Below are positions 32,222-42,983 of a stretch of 64,000 bases of DNA, piece after piece (within the stretch, counting starts at the first letter, position 1; each line of letters opens with the position of its first letter). The position numbers and the translations under genes were made by a program. The notes beneath the pieces are model-generated. The model ran no database searches. It saw nothing but the letters and a program-made list of their open reading frames with translations, and was not told the DNA's origin. The DNA comes from Selaginella moellendorffii (taxonomy: Eukaryota; Streptophyta; Lycopodiopsida; Selaginellales; Selaginellaceae): NCBI RefSeq assembly GCF_000143415.4, contig NW_003314298.1, positions 251,561 through 315,560 on the forward strand, written 5' to 3'.

Positions 32222-32639
32222 TTAGTTATTGATGACAACAATGCTCATTAGCCAATCTTGCCTTATGTTCAATTTTGCCAACTCAAACTTGTTTTGTATA
32301 TCTTTCAGGAAATCACAAACATAAGGTACCCGAACCAAAGCTAAATTCAAACTCACAGGAGATTTATGCTTATAGCCATACATCACCATAAAGAGAGTGT
32401 TATTGTGAACAAATTGAAGCAAAGGTAAATACTTCTCCCATACTCTCTATCGAATCAAGTTTCTCACAAAAGATTTTAGCATATCTTCTAATAACTGATT
32501 CATGTGCTCTATTTGCCCATTAGGTTGTGGATTCTCACCACTACTTATGCTTAGTTTAGTCTTTAGCTTCTCAAAAACTATCTGCCAAAACTTGGACATG
32601 AATTTGGGATCCTGATCATTATATTTAAGAAACAAAGAG
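32222..32639 (-). pseudogene. Ty3/gypsy integrase fragment
   Basis: The minus strand reads DQDPKFMSKFWQIVFEKLKT, then SSGENPQPNGQIEHMNQLLE and, after a stop near 32450, LLQFVHNNTLFMVMYGYKHK with SPVSLNL. This is the D...E part of a Ty3 integrase followed by its GPY-type region. It differs in family from the 24-29 kb element and matches the family of the LTR just upstream of it. Confidence 0.7.
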
Positions 32640-32649
32640 AAATTATTTT

Positions 32650-32935
32650 TGTTTATTACGATCTAGACAATGCAAAAGCTAAATCTAAACCAAAATCCTA
32701 AATCCAAGCACTCCCCAAGGACAATCAAAGTTGCCCCTCATTTCCACCAATGTGAGTGCATGAAATATAGAAAGGGAATATAGAAAATATGCATATCAAT
32801 TAGCCCAAAAACCATAGCTTATATATAAAAGTGAGTGGTCCGGATTGAAACCAATCTAACGGTTACCAAAATCTCACTATGCTAATATTAGTATACGGCA
32901 TTAGAGCTGTACACTTGGACCTCATGGTTCTAAAA
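32650..32935 (-). repeat. LTR of the second Ty3 family, minus orientation
   Basis: The reverse complement of this stretch (ATGAGGTCCAAGTGTACA..., then ...TAATTGATATGCATATTTTC) matches 35689-35870 over its length, in the opposite orientation. It stands directly upstream of the integrase fragment, so the intervening gag and most of pol were deleted. Confidence 0.65.
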
Positions 32936-34263
32936 TTGATATCAAATAAAATCAAAATTTTAAAAATTATAAATTCTAGCTATTATGTTATAAAAGATTT
33001 TTAGAACCAAGAAACTATAACTCCAAAAATCCTTAAGTTAATGACATTTTGAAACTTAAATAAAAATTCCTAGTAAAGAAGACTAATTTGTAAAAACAAC
33101 AAATATATGGTTTCTGTATAAACTCTATATATACTGTATTTTCATCTCTGTTATATACTATAGACAGTCTATACATATTTATAAAGTTAACACCAAAAAC
33201 CAAGAAATATATTATCTTTAGTTCTAAATAATATGAAAATTCAAAATTTAAAGAAAGCACAAAAACAAATTATTTGTTTAGCATTAAAAATGAGGCTAGT
33301 TGATAGCATTCGCAAGAGCTATTAATAAACTTTGACAGAATTTCGAACCAAAGAAATGGCTATTTGTTCCAAACCCTGATCTAAGCTCTCATTATCAAAA
33401 ACCATCCCCATGATTTGTAAGTGAAAATAAAGCCACTTGACTAAGTACCTGCTGGAAGCCCTCACAAGTATCATTTGGCTGGAAGTTGTGCTTTGCATCC
33501 TTTGAACAACAATATCGAGAAAATGGGGATATATATTGCAAAAACAAAAACAGAGGAATTCTTAATTTATTCTTGGGGTACCCAAACACGTTCCCCGCCC
33601 ATCCGCCCTTATTAAACCGATCTGTTGATGAAGCAGCCTCCAAATCATTGCACTACAAACAGGTTCTTCCAGTCCTTCATGCAAATCCACATACCGCCTC
33701 TGACTGACCACCGTACCATATATGCACGTCAAAATCGAAGAAGACATGAAGAAGTAACCTCAAGCCGCTACCAACAGATGGCTGAAGTTCACTTGTTTTC
33801 CTCCTCCGATGATAGCAACAAGCAGATTGCAATAACGAAGTGAAAACCATGTTGCATGTTAAGTACCTGTTCACCAAAAGAAACACGAGCTCGAAATCCG
33901 AAATGTCACAGCATCACGTCAAAGCCCAGGCTGTGTGCTACAGGTTGAAAGCAGAAACAGTCCAATTCGCTGCGCCAATCAGAAGATAACGCTGAGCCCG
34001 TGAAGACATGTTCTCGCTGCAGGTGCCACCCAAACAAACTTGATGGCAGCAGCTGCATCCAACGGCAGAAGCGTACAAAAATGGTCACATATGCAAGACA
34101 CAGATCTGCAGAAACCAAAACATGTCGAAATTTTCGAAAACGTTGCTCGACCCAGAAGATATCCAGGAGACCGGGCACAGTACGCAGCTCGGCAGTAACA
34201 TAACATAACTTCTGCACCAGGTGTCGAAATTGACCAAATAAAGGCACCCAGCGTGATGAAGAA
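32936..34263. other. AT-rich region followed by non-coding repeat sequence
   Basis: 32936-33330 is AT-rich without a gene. 33360-34250 has several short open frames on both strands but no recognisable domain. Part of it (33985-34240: GTGAAGACATG, TGCAGGTGCCACC, GTGTCGAAATTGACCAA) resembles a diverged copy of the repeat at 34918-35310. Confidence 0.45.
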
Positions 34264-34905
34264 GAAGGAGTTCCCAGGTAGGGCGAGCACATTCCCACCC
34301 AGAATGGGCGAGCCGGGCATTAGCCCGGCAAGCATGTTCTGGAGGGAACGTGTGAGCCCGTGCCTGAGAACGACACGTGGAAGAATGTTATTCAAGGATG
34401 AGAGGGTTCTCCAGAATTGGCAGCTGGTAGCCTAGTTCTCCAGAATGGCAGCTGGCAGCTAAGTTCTGGAGAACTTGGCAGTTGTCAACCACGTTCTCGC
34501 AGAGAACTTGACTCGATCCGACGGCTGCCAACGGTTGGATCAAGTTAACGGGTGAGCCATAGCCCATTAAGAAGGAGTTCCTGGGTAGGGCGAGCACGTT
34601 CCCGCCCAGAACGGGCGAGCTGGGCATTAGCCCGGTGAGCACGTTCTGGAGGAAACGTGCGAGCCCGTGCCTGGGAACGACCTTAACGAGCTGTGGTGAA
34701 ACCATTAACAGACACATGGAAGAATGTTATTCGAGGATGAGAGGGTTCTCTAGAATTGGCAGCTGGTAGGCTAGTTCTCCAGAACCTGGCAGCTGGCAGC
34801 TAGGTTCTAGAGAACCTGGCAGTTGTCAGCCACATTCTCGCAGAGAACTTGACTCGATCCGACGGCTGCCAACAGTTGGATCAAGTTAACAAGTGAGCCA
34901 CAGCC
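34264..34905 (+). repeat. Tandem duplication, unit about 305-335 bp
   Basis: GAAGGAGTTCC(C/T)(A/G)GGTAGGGCGAGCAC starts at 34264 and 34571, and both units end near GACGGCTGCCAAC(G/A)GTTGGATC. The second unit has about 30 extra bases (34684-34713). Each unit contains internal inverted repeats of GTTCTCCAGAA/TTCTGGAGAAC type and GGGCATTAGCCCGG blocks, so strong hairpins are expected. Confidence 0.8.
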
Positions 34906-34917
34906 TGTTAAGAATCA

Positions 34918-35310
34918 TGTCGATGCACACTCGCAAAGAAAATCCAACCACTCGCAACATGTGGTCGCCAAATTGAAGCAAAAGTATGAATAACCTCCCG
35001 AAAGCCGTTGGTGTGAGTGAGCAGAGTATACCTGCCATATCCTCACAGCAGCATATCCTCACAGCAGCATATCCTCACGAATAAGGTCGCAAAAAGCACA
35101 TAAACCATAAAAGGCTCCCTTGCTGCAGATGCCGCCTAAAAAAAGATGGCAACACAAAGGCTAAATCAGGACAAAAGATTATAGATGCTTTCCAGGTGAG
35201 GTCGAAAGAAATGAAAGTTTCATCATATCTATGAGAAAAACGTGAGCCCATCCACTACACGCAGATCCACATAGGCAACACAATATCTCCTACATCCAAT
35301 GTCGAAACTG
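34918..35310 (-). repeat. Arm of a large inverted repeat (partner 37364-37700)
   Basis: The reverse complement of 37430-37700 matches this stretch: TCGATGCACAC...GAAAATCCAACCACTCGC, GCCGTTGGTGTGAGTGAGCA, CATATCCTCACGAATAAGG, CATAAACCATAAAAGGCTCC and CTACATCCAATGTCGAAACT. The arm here has internal duplications (CATATCCTCACAGCAG three times at 35036-35080). Confidence 0.8.
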
Positions 35311-35360
35311 ACCAAGTGGGATAACAACAGTGCTACAACTCCCATCATCGTCCACCTACG

Positions 35361-35688
35361 GAGTACAAAGTGGATGATTTGGTGTTAATCTGTTTTCCCC
35401 ATCTTATGGTACGTGGTTTATCTAAAGGGCTCCTTGCTTAGTGGAAAGGACTATATCAGGTGTTGCGGCAAGTTGGACCGCAAGTTTATGAAGTTTGGCA
35501 TAATGTCCAATAGGCCGATCCTCCAAAAATTGTGTATGTGCAGTGGTTGAAACGCTTTATACAAAGGGATTAGGAACAATTGATACCACCTATAGATCCA
35601 TTAATGCCTCCTTCTGATGTTCCTCTAGATCCCAGCCCATCTACAAGAGAACTTGATGGGCTTCCATTATTCCGAGAGGAGGGGATGA
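35361..35688 (+). pseudogene. Ty3/gypsy pol 3' end
   Basis: The plus strand reads VRGLSKGLLA, LYQVLRQVGPQVYEVWHNVQ and KIVYVQWLKRF, the end of an integrase, followed by Pro-rich residues and a purine-rich tract (GAGAGGAGGGGATGA) directly before the LTR. Confidence 0.6.
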
Positions 35689-35990
35689 TGTGAGGTCCAA
35701 GTGTACAATTACGATGTCATATACTAATATTAACATAATGGGATTTTGGTAGCTGTCAGATTAATTTCAATCTAGACCACTTGCTCTTGTATATAAATTA
35801 GGGTTTTTGGGGTAATTGATATGCACATTTTTTGTATTCCCTTTCCATATTCCATACACTCATAGAATTAGTCTAAAGTTTGGTGTATAATGGATTTAGT
35901 TAATGTATGTAATATTTTTATCATTGAAAAAATTAGTAAGAGGTTATATAATCTATAGTTTTGTTGATGGATATAAAACCTTTTTATTAA
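35689..35990 (+). repeat. 3' LTR of the second Ty3 family
   Basis: Begins TGTGAGGTCCAAGTGTACAA immediately after the polypurine tract. 35689-35870 matches the inverted LTR at 32.75-32.93 kb. The right limit is uncertain because AT-rich sequence follows. Confidence 0.6.
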
Positions 35991-36044
35991 AATGAAGCTA
36001 ATAATTAATAATATCTTATAAAAATTACTTAATACTATTATACC

Positions 36045-36114
36045 TAATGCTTATATATATATACATATATATACATATATACATATACATACATATATAT
36101 ATATATATACATAC

Positions 36115-36203
<89 letters not shown>

Positions 36204-36446
36204 NNNNNNNNNNNNNNNNNNNNNNNNNNNNNNNNNNNNNNNNNNNNNNNNNNNNNNNNNNNNNNNNNNNNNNNNNNNNNNNNNNNNNNNNNNNNNNNNN
36301 NNNNNNNNNNNNNNNNNNNNNNNNNNNNNNNNNNNNNNNNNNNNNNNNNNNNNNNNNNNNNNNNNNNNNNNNNNNNNNNNNNNTATATACATATACATAC
36401 ATATATATATGTACATATGTATATGTATATGTATATGTATATATAT
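36045..36446. repeat. TA/TATATACA microsatellite with assembly gap
   Basis: (TA)n mixed with ATACAT units flanks 180 N at 36204-36383. The true length is unknown. Apparent open frames here are meaningless. Confidence 0.95.
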
Positions 36447-36463
36447 GTATGTATTCAATTTTT

Positions 36464-37229
36464 TAGACTTATTAATGTATCTAAATAAAAAGCTTCTATG
36501 ATACTTTGGACTTCCATAATAATAAAAAAAAGCAAAATTTCATTCTATCTATATAGCCACAACATTTATGTAATTTTTATTTAAAATATTTTTTTCATTC
36601 ATTATTAAGTTTCTATACATATTTGTATATACATATTTATATATAATCTTTATAAGCATAAGCTCTGTTATTTTATTAGCTTTCACATAATAATCTATTG
36701 ATCCGATGGCTGTCGTTGGTTGAACGGTGACGATTGTTTCAAAAGACCTAATGTAAGGGTTTTCACGGAGGGTTAAGTTCAAGCTATGGACGCCTCTTCA
36801 TCTAGAAAGCGTGGGCAAGAGCCGGATGAAGAGGGAGAGCAGGAGGAGAAAAAGCGACTTAAAAGACGTGAGCTTGCTCGTGTGATCGTCTGGGGGCGGC
36901 AGTTGGGGAAATTGCAGAACTTGAATACCAATTGTGGAAAGCCGGGGAGGATGCCGAACTAAAGGAGCAGCTAGCCTCAGAGAAAGTGCGGGCGAGGGGA
37001 CTCGAGGTGGATAAGTTGAAACTGGAACGCGAGCTCTCTGAAATCCTCCAGCCGCCACCTGAATCCTTGAAAAGAGTGGAGGGTCAACATGTCTCTGGAT
37101 TCTACTGCAGACATGAGGAAACTAGAAGAGGATCAAAAGACGTATGCACGTAGAATGTTTGGATGGGTTAAGAACACGGCAATGTGCAAGTGTTTGGAGC
37201 CAAAGCTCAGTGTGAAAAAGAGTAAGTAA
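36464..37229 (+). pseudogene. Internally deleted copy of the Crinkler-like gene
   Basis: 36464-36785 matches the promoter region 37746-38071. 36786-37083 matches the start of the gene (MDASSxRKRG to LKRVEG). The sequence then jumps directly to the 3' coding end (LDSTADMRKLE ... MFGWVKNTAM ... LEPKLSVKK) up to the same GTAAGT donor at 37220. About 2.6 kb of the middle, with the NTPase and nuclease domains, is missing. It looks like a deletion derivative keeping both ends. Confidence 0.8.
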
Positions 37230-37363
37230 AACTTCATAGTTTGTTCTGTCCACAATCAATCTGAGAATTTTTCTGAGGCAAAGCAGTGACCGCACCATCT
37301 CATTTCTTTGCCTACATTGCAGCTTTTGGTCACTTTGCACTTTTGACTGTTCTAGAACGTCCT

Positions 37364-37700
37364 TATGTGTGTGGCCAGAAGAGAGATGCTACAGTCTGAG
37401 AAAGCTGGTTCTTATGTACAGTTTGAAAATCGGTCAGTTTCGACATCGGATGTAGGAGATATTGCGTGGCCTATGCGGATCTGCGCGCAGTGGATGGGCT
37501 CAGGGGAGCATCTGCATCTGCAGCAGGGGAGCCTTTTATGGTTTATGTGCTTTTTGCGACCTTATTCGTGAGGATATGCTGCTGTGAGGTCTCTAGGTTT
37601 CGTGTGTATACTCTGCTCACTCACACCAACGGCTTCTTCATACTTTTGCTTCACCGCATGTTGCGAGTGGCTGGATTTTCTTCGCGCGTGTGCATCGACG
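37364..37700 (+). repeat. Arm of large inverted repeat (partner 34918-35310)
   Basis: Inverted partner of 34918-35310. Its first part (37366-37432) is also a direct repeat of 32138-32210. It separates the deleted and the full Crinkler-like copy. Confidence 0.8.
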
Positions 37701-38071
37701 TGATTCTTCTAAAGATATATTAGCTTAATAAAAAATAAAACTCAGTTTTTTTAGACATATTAATGTATCGAAATAAATTAGCTTCTATGATACTTTGGAT
37801 TTCCACAATGATAAATTCTATCTATATAGCCACAACATTTATGTAATTTTTATTTAAAATATTTTTTTCATTCATTAATAAGTTTCTATACATATTTTTA
37901 TATACATATTTATATAGAACTTTAACTCCATAATCTTTATAAGTATAAGCTCTATTATTTTATTAGCATAATTTATTGATCCGACGGCTGTCGTTGGTTG
38001 AACGGTGACGATTGTTTCAAAAGACCTAATGTTAGGGTTTTTTAAGGTCTTTGTAGGGTTAAGTTCAAGCT

Positions 38072-41000
38072 ATGGACGCCTCTTCAGCTAGAAAGCGTGG
38101 GCGAGAGCCGAATGAAGAGGAAGAGCAGGAGGAGAAAAAGCGACTTAAAGTAGGTGAGATTGCTCGTGTGCAATTTCGTCTGCAGGAGGCACTTATGGAA
38201 ATTGCACGCCTTAACTTGAAATCGTGGGAAGCCGGGGAGGATGCCGAACTAAAGGAGCAGATAGCCTCAGAGAGAGTGCGGGCGAGTCAACTCCAGGAGG
38301 ATGAGTGGAGACTGGAACGCGAGCTCTCTGAAATCCTCCAGCCGCCACCTGAATACTTGAAAAGAGTGGAGGGTATTGCCGAATCAGCATTTGCGCAGGA
38401 GTACCAAAGAGTTGGGGGATTAGACAACGTGGAGTTGTTGCGTGAGAAGCTGGAAGAAACAGGAGACATGTGGAAGACGGAGAAACTCATGATAGCACCT
38501 GTTGTCACGTTAGTTCAGTCGAGTGGCTGGGGAAAGTCGAGGACTACCTGCGAGCTTGCGAATTTAGGTGTGTTCGTCATCTACTGCTCATTCGCTTCAT
38601 CTGGCACCGCGTACCCTCCAAGGTCTGCCTTTGCGGACTTCTTCTACACAAACGGTGTCAAATTGCTCAGCTCGGGTCCTACGCTTTTGTCGCAGAGCAG
38701 GTTCATGCTCTTCTGCATTGACTACTTTGTGTCATGCATCGAGGCTCTTCTGCAGCTGACTTCCGGGGAGGACCCCATGGATGCCAAGAAGTTCTTGAAC
38801 GATCTCATGGTTGGGGAGAACTTTTGGGGACTGGTACAGGCGAAGATGGAGATAGGAAACGAAGCACGGGAGGAGTTTGCTAAGCGCCTTGACGTCGGCC
38901 TGAAAGAGAAGCCTGGTGAGAACACCAATATCTGGGGCATCTGGGAAAGTAAGGTGTTTAAGAAGTAGAACACGCTTGAAGGTCTACTGAAGAATGTTCC
39001 AGCTCCTGCCAAAGGAAAACTGAAGGTCCTGTTTGTCATGGACGAAGCCCGATGGTTTGCTTCGCATGCTGATCCGACAACTGTTGCTGCATTTGTTCCT
39101 GCAAGGAGAGCTTCCAGGGTGTTGCCTGAAAGTGGAAGTGTGTCGGTGATGTTCACCGACACAGACGGGAGGCTAAACAATTTTGCGCCGCCCAATAAGG
39201 CATCCGGTTTACGGTTTAGTAGCGATCGAGTGGCTGCGGCGGGAATGCTAGTTGCACATCCAGCGTACTGCTTTTTCTTGGCAGACTTGCCATCGCACGA
39301 ACAAACAGGTGACCTTCTGCTTGCTGAAGTTGAAGATCTGGGTCGTCTTTGCGGCTATGGTCGGCCACTGTGGCAAGCATTGGTGAAGGCTTCCGCAAGT
39401 GCAGGTGACGTGCTGCTTTTGGCTGCAGATAAGCTCCTGGGTGGCACTGGTTCGTTCAACAAGTTTTTGTTTGAAGGAGGAGGTCTATCAGATGAGGCTT
39501 CTCTGGCTACACTGGGCTGCAGAGTATGCATCAACATCAATCCGCATGCCACAATTATCACTGATATGGTTGCAAGTCACCTACTTAGCGTGATGTCCAT
39601 TTCTGATGACCGGACTCTTGTTTGGACGCATTGGGCTACGGAGCCACTGGTTGCAGCGGCTGCAGCACAGGTTTTGCGTGCACAAGGGAAGATTGGGAGG
39701 ACAGGGTGGAAGGAGTGCTTGGAGGCACTTGTAACTGGGATGAAGCGTGGATGGGTTGATCGAGGTTACAGGGGCGAGTTGGTTGCACGGGTGCTGCTAC
39801 TACTTGCAGTGGATAGTCTAGGCAGAAATTCATGGAAGTGCTTTACTTTTGACGAGCTTTGCCATGGCTTAAGTGGGAAGTCGCTGTCCGATCTTATTAG
39901 AGAAGATAAGCAGAATTCAGCATCTCCAACCCCCAAAGCTCCAGGTGATGGAGAAGAAGTGCAGGTCGAAGTAAACATGCCGCCACCTCCGGCCTTGGCT
40001 TTGAAGCGTGGCACAAGGGGAAGCAAGGTTACAGTAAACAAAAAATTTCCGGGTCAGCCGCAGGTGGCTTCAGCGTCCCTGTCCAAAGCTCCAGGAGAAA
40101 AAGCGCAGGTCAAAGTAAACACACCGCCACCTGAGGTGAAGTCGCCATCTCCAACGCTGACGGCCTCGAAAGCTCCAGGTGGAAGTACGCACAATGCTGA
40201 AGGTGAAGGGGAAACAAAACAAGCAGATGGAAGTGGTAAAAAAGAAATCCACAGAAACATGGGTGCAGCCACGTTTTTTTGCTTGCTATTCAGGAAAACC
40301 GACTTCCGACTGCAGGACCTCACCGCAAAAGATTTGCTTGAATTTGGAAAGGCTGGCGTAGGAATCATTTGCCGTGAAAATGAATGGGGCATAGACATCG
40401 TCATCGTTGGGTTCTTTGGTGACACGTTTAGCCTGGAGACGATGACACTCATTTTGGTGCAGGTGAAACACACAGAGAAACTTGATGTTGATTTAGCATG
40501 TGCTAAATGCTCTCCGGAGTTTTCTCAGATGTTGAGTAGCAGTGCAGGGCCTCAAGGTTGGACTGGGTTGAAGGTGCCATACGCCAGTCTGGTTTTGAAT
40601 GTGGCCCATGTGCCTTCCAGCAGTGTTCGTTACAGAACTAGGAAACTTGTCACAGAAGCATTGCTGAAGAAGACGCCTGCAAATCAGTCCATGGCAATGG
40701 CTCTCCATGACGCTCATCCGGAATGCAAAGGCCTTCAGGGATGGACAGAAGGCTATGATGGGGATAGATCACACCCGGTCTTCAAGTCATGGGAACGGTA
40801 TTTTGCTTCAGATGATCGTCTCCAACACATTGTGGTCATTCAAGGTACGTTTGTGCTGTTTCATTTTCAATCACTTGATGTTATCTTTTGCTCTCCAGGT
40901 TTGGATGCATTCTCATCCAAGGACGAAGTGAAAGACCTGGTCGACATCTCTCTGGATTCTACTGCAGACATGAGGAAACTAGAACAAGTTCAGAAGACGT

Positions 41001-41158
41001 ATGCACATAAAATGTTCGGATGGGTTAAGAACACGGAAATGCGCAAGTGTTTGGAGCCAAAGCTCAGTGTGAAAAAGAGTAAGTAAAACTGAGAATTTTT
41101 TTGAGAAATAATCTGAAATTCTTTCTCCATTGCAGAGGTGCAGATGGAATTATCTTAG
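38072..41158 (+). CDS. Crinkler/RHS-like P-loop NTPase with REase-fold nuclease domain (one in-frame TAG)
   Basis: Exons 38072-40844, 40899-41078 and 41136-41158 join in frame (992 codons), ending VQMELS. Introns are 54 and 57 nt. A TAG at 38966-38968 interrupts an otherwise continuous frame. Residues 1-110 are charged and predicted coiled coil (QEEKKRLKVGE ... LEREL). Walker A-like SSGWGKSRTTCELA lies near residue 150 and Walker B-like LFVMDEARWF near 320, the pattern of the Crinkler-RHS NTPases. A Pro/Lys linker carries three SKAPG repeats (39930-40240). GIDIVIVGF plus LILVQVKH near residue 780-800 fits a PD-(D/E)xK REase-fold core. Known relatives include trypanosome RHS proteins and oomycete/fungal effectors, thought to derive from mobile elements. 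Whether this copy is readthrough, expressed or dead is open. Confidence 0.6.
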
Positions 41159-42983
41159 GTGGTGAGATTTAAGAGATGTTTGTTAGCACACCAAGCCTCC
41201 CCAAAGCATACTCAAGGTCAAGAGCTTGTCCAAAGGGCCAATGTCATACTGTACTGATCTGGCATATGCAATAGAAACTTTGTTGCACCTAGCTGGAGTA
41301 ATAGCTTTTCTTTGTCCTTGTCCCTGAAGCTAATATAACGCTTAACTGTGAGAAGGTTATATATCTTAAATAGAGAAAGATATTTTTGTGGACAATATTT
41401 TTGTGTCATGCTAAGGGCAAAGACAAAAATGTTTACCTCAAATCCAGTTGATTCACTTCATCTGTGCTTTTTCTTGGCAAGTTTCCTGAGTCTCTCCTAG
41501 TGGTGGTGACTATGGACAAGCTTGTCATTGAGGCTACTCTTGTGCTGGTTCTTTGCCTTCGTGTTTGCAAGATTGGATATCTCAATGATGGTATCCTGTG
41601 GTGTTAATCCCTTCATGATTTAGAAGTATTGCATTGAGAATTTTGCCTACATCTCCTTCGTGTATATTAGGTCAGAAGAGATCTCTTGCATTGCTTTTGT
41701 TAAGTGCTGCCTATAAATGACAATGAATTTGATTGTTGGATTTTTTGTTGTTTCCTTGTCTATCCTTTTGACAAATGTCTAACCATCCTCGTCCATAGTG
41801 ATTGGGATTGCATCACCTAGATCCACTAAGTTCTCCTATACAAATCAGCTCCTTGAGGGTTTTCACCCATCGTGGACAAAGAGTGTAGTGATTGTAGTCT
41901 GTGTCAATGATGTACCGAGACACTGGGAGTTTCTAAATTGTTTGATTGTTGAAGTAGTAGTGCTTGTACCTCAACAAGGGTGTCCCATCTGTCCTGTCAA
42001 CACTAGTCTTTTTTTTCACCCCCATTGTTGTAATTGTGCTGTTGTATTTCATCCTTTTTCTCCTCTCTTTGGAGTCTTCATTTCTACCATCTCTTGATTT
42101 ATTTATTGCATGACACTTTTTCTTTTTGCTTTGTATGGAGGTTTTTGTCCCTGCACTATTGCTTACAACCTTGCTCCAAAGTTCACATCTAACCCTCTTT
42201 TGTGGTGGTTCATCATCATCTTCTTCTTTTTTTCATGATGAGGAAGGCCTCTTGTCTTGAATTTCATCACTACTCTTGTCACTTTCTGTCTCACTATTAT
42301 CCTCTTCATTATCATTGTGTTGTACCTTATCTTTCGCTTAGATGTCATCATCTCTTTTGTCTTAATCGTCCTCACTCTCTTGATCATTAGACATTGATGT
42401 TAATGAGGATGTATTGCTTAAGGTATGTTTATCGTCAACAACTTAATCTACCTTATGTCCATCATTTGGATTGTAGTTGGAGAGGTCATGGAATGGAGGC
42501 TCTGATTCTTCTATTTCTCTTTGATCAAAAAGTCTCTCAATAAGAATCCTATTGTTGCAACAACAATGCCCTTAACAAGGTTAGTCTATCCTTGAGGGTT
42601 CCATAATCAGTGAAGGTTGTATGGATTCTTTTCTCTGTAGACTGTATTGTAGTTGATGGAATAAACTCTGAGTCTTGAACAATATTTTTAATGAATGTCT
42701 TTTGAAGCTCTATAAATGGCCCTCCTTCTCTGTTCATGTCTTTGTCAGGAATCTCCTCTTTTTTTATCACAATCTAAACTATTGGACTATTTGGGTTGGT
42801 AAGATCCACCAACACTAGATCATTGTCTTGTATCTCCAATGTCCACTTTTGTGGTAGTGTGGAGTTGTAGCCTCTTTTCACTCTGATGGACTCATGTAGA
42901 AGTGTTTTAGATTGTTGGGCCTAGAAACACAAAAGAACTTATTAGAATTACTTAAAATATTTTTGAAATGGGAGAGAATGGTT
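41159..42983. other. Region with short minus-strand protein remnants, no intact gene
   Basis: Minus-strand fragments only: TDGTPLLRYKHYYFNN near 41970 resembles CDGAPVMRYKMREW of the transposase at 3.05 kb, and LPQKWTLEIQDNDLVLVDL near 42860 resembles the KRWVLNPKD block of its C-terminus. Their order is reversed compared with the 2.3-5.3 kb gene, so they may be rearranged pieces. The matches are short and could be chance. Confidence 0.3.

Noticed and set aside
36025-36466. Open frames of alternating Tyr/Ile across 36.0-36.5 kb
   Set aside because: They are produced by the TA microsatellite and run through 180 unknown bases.
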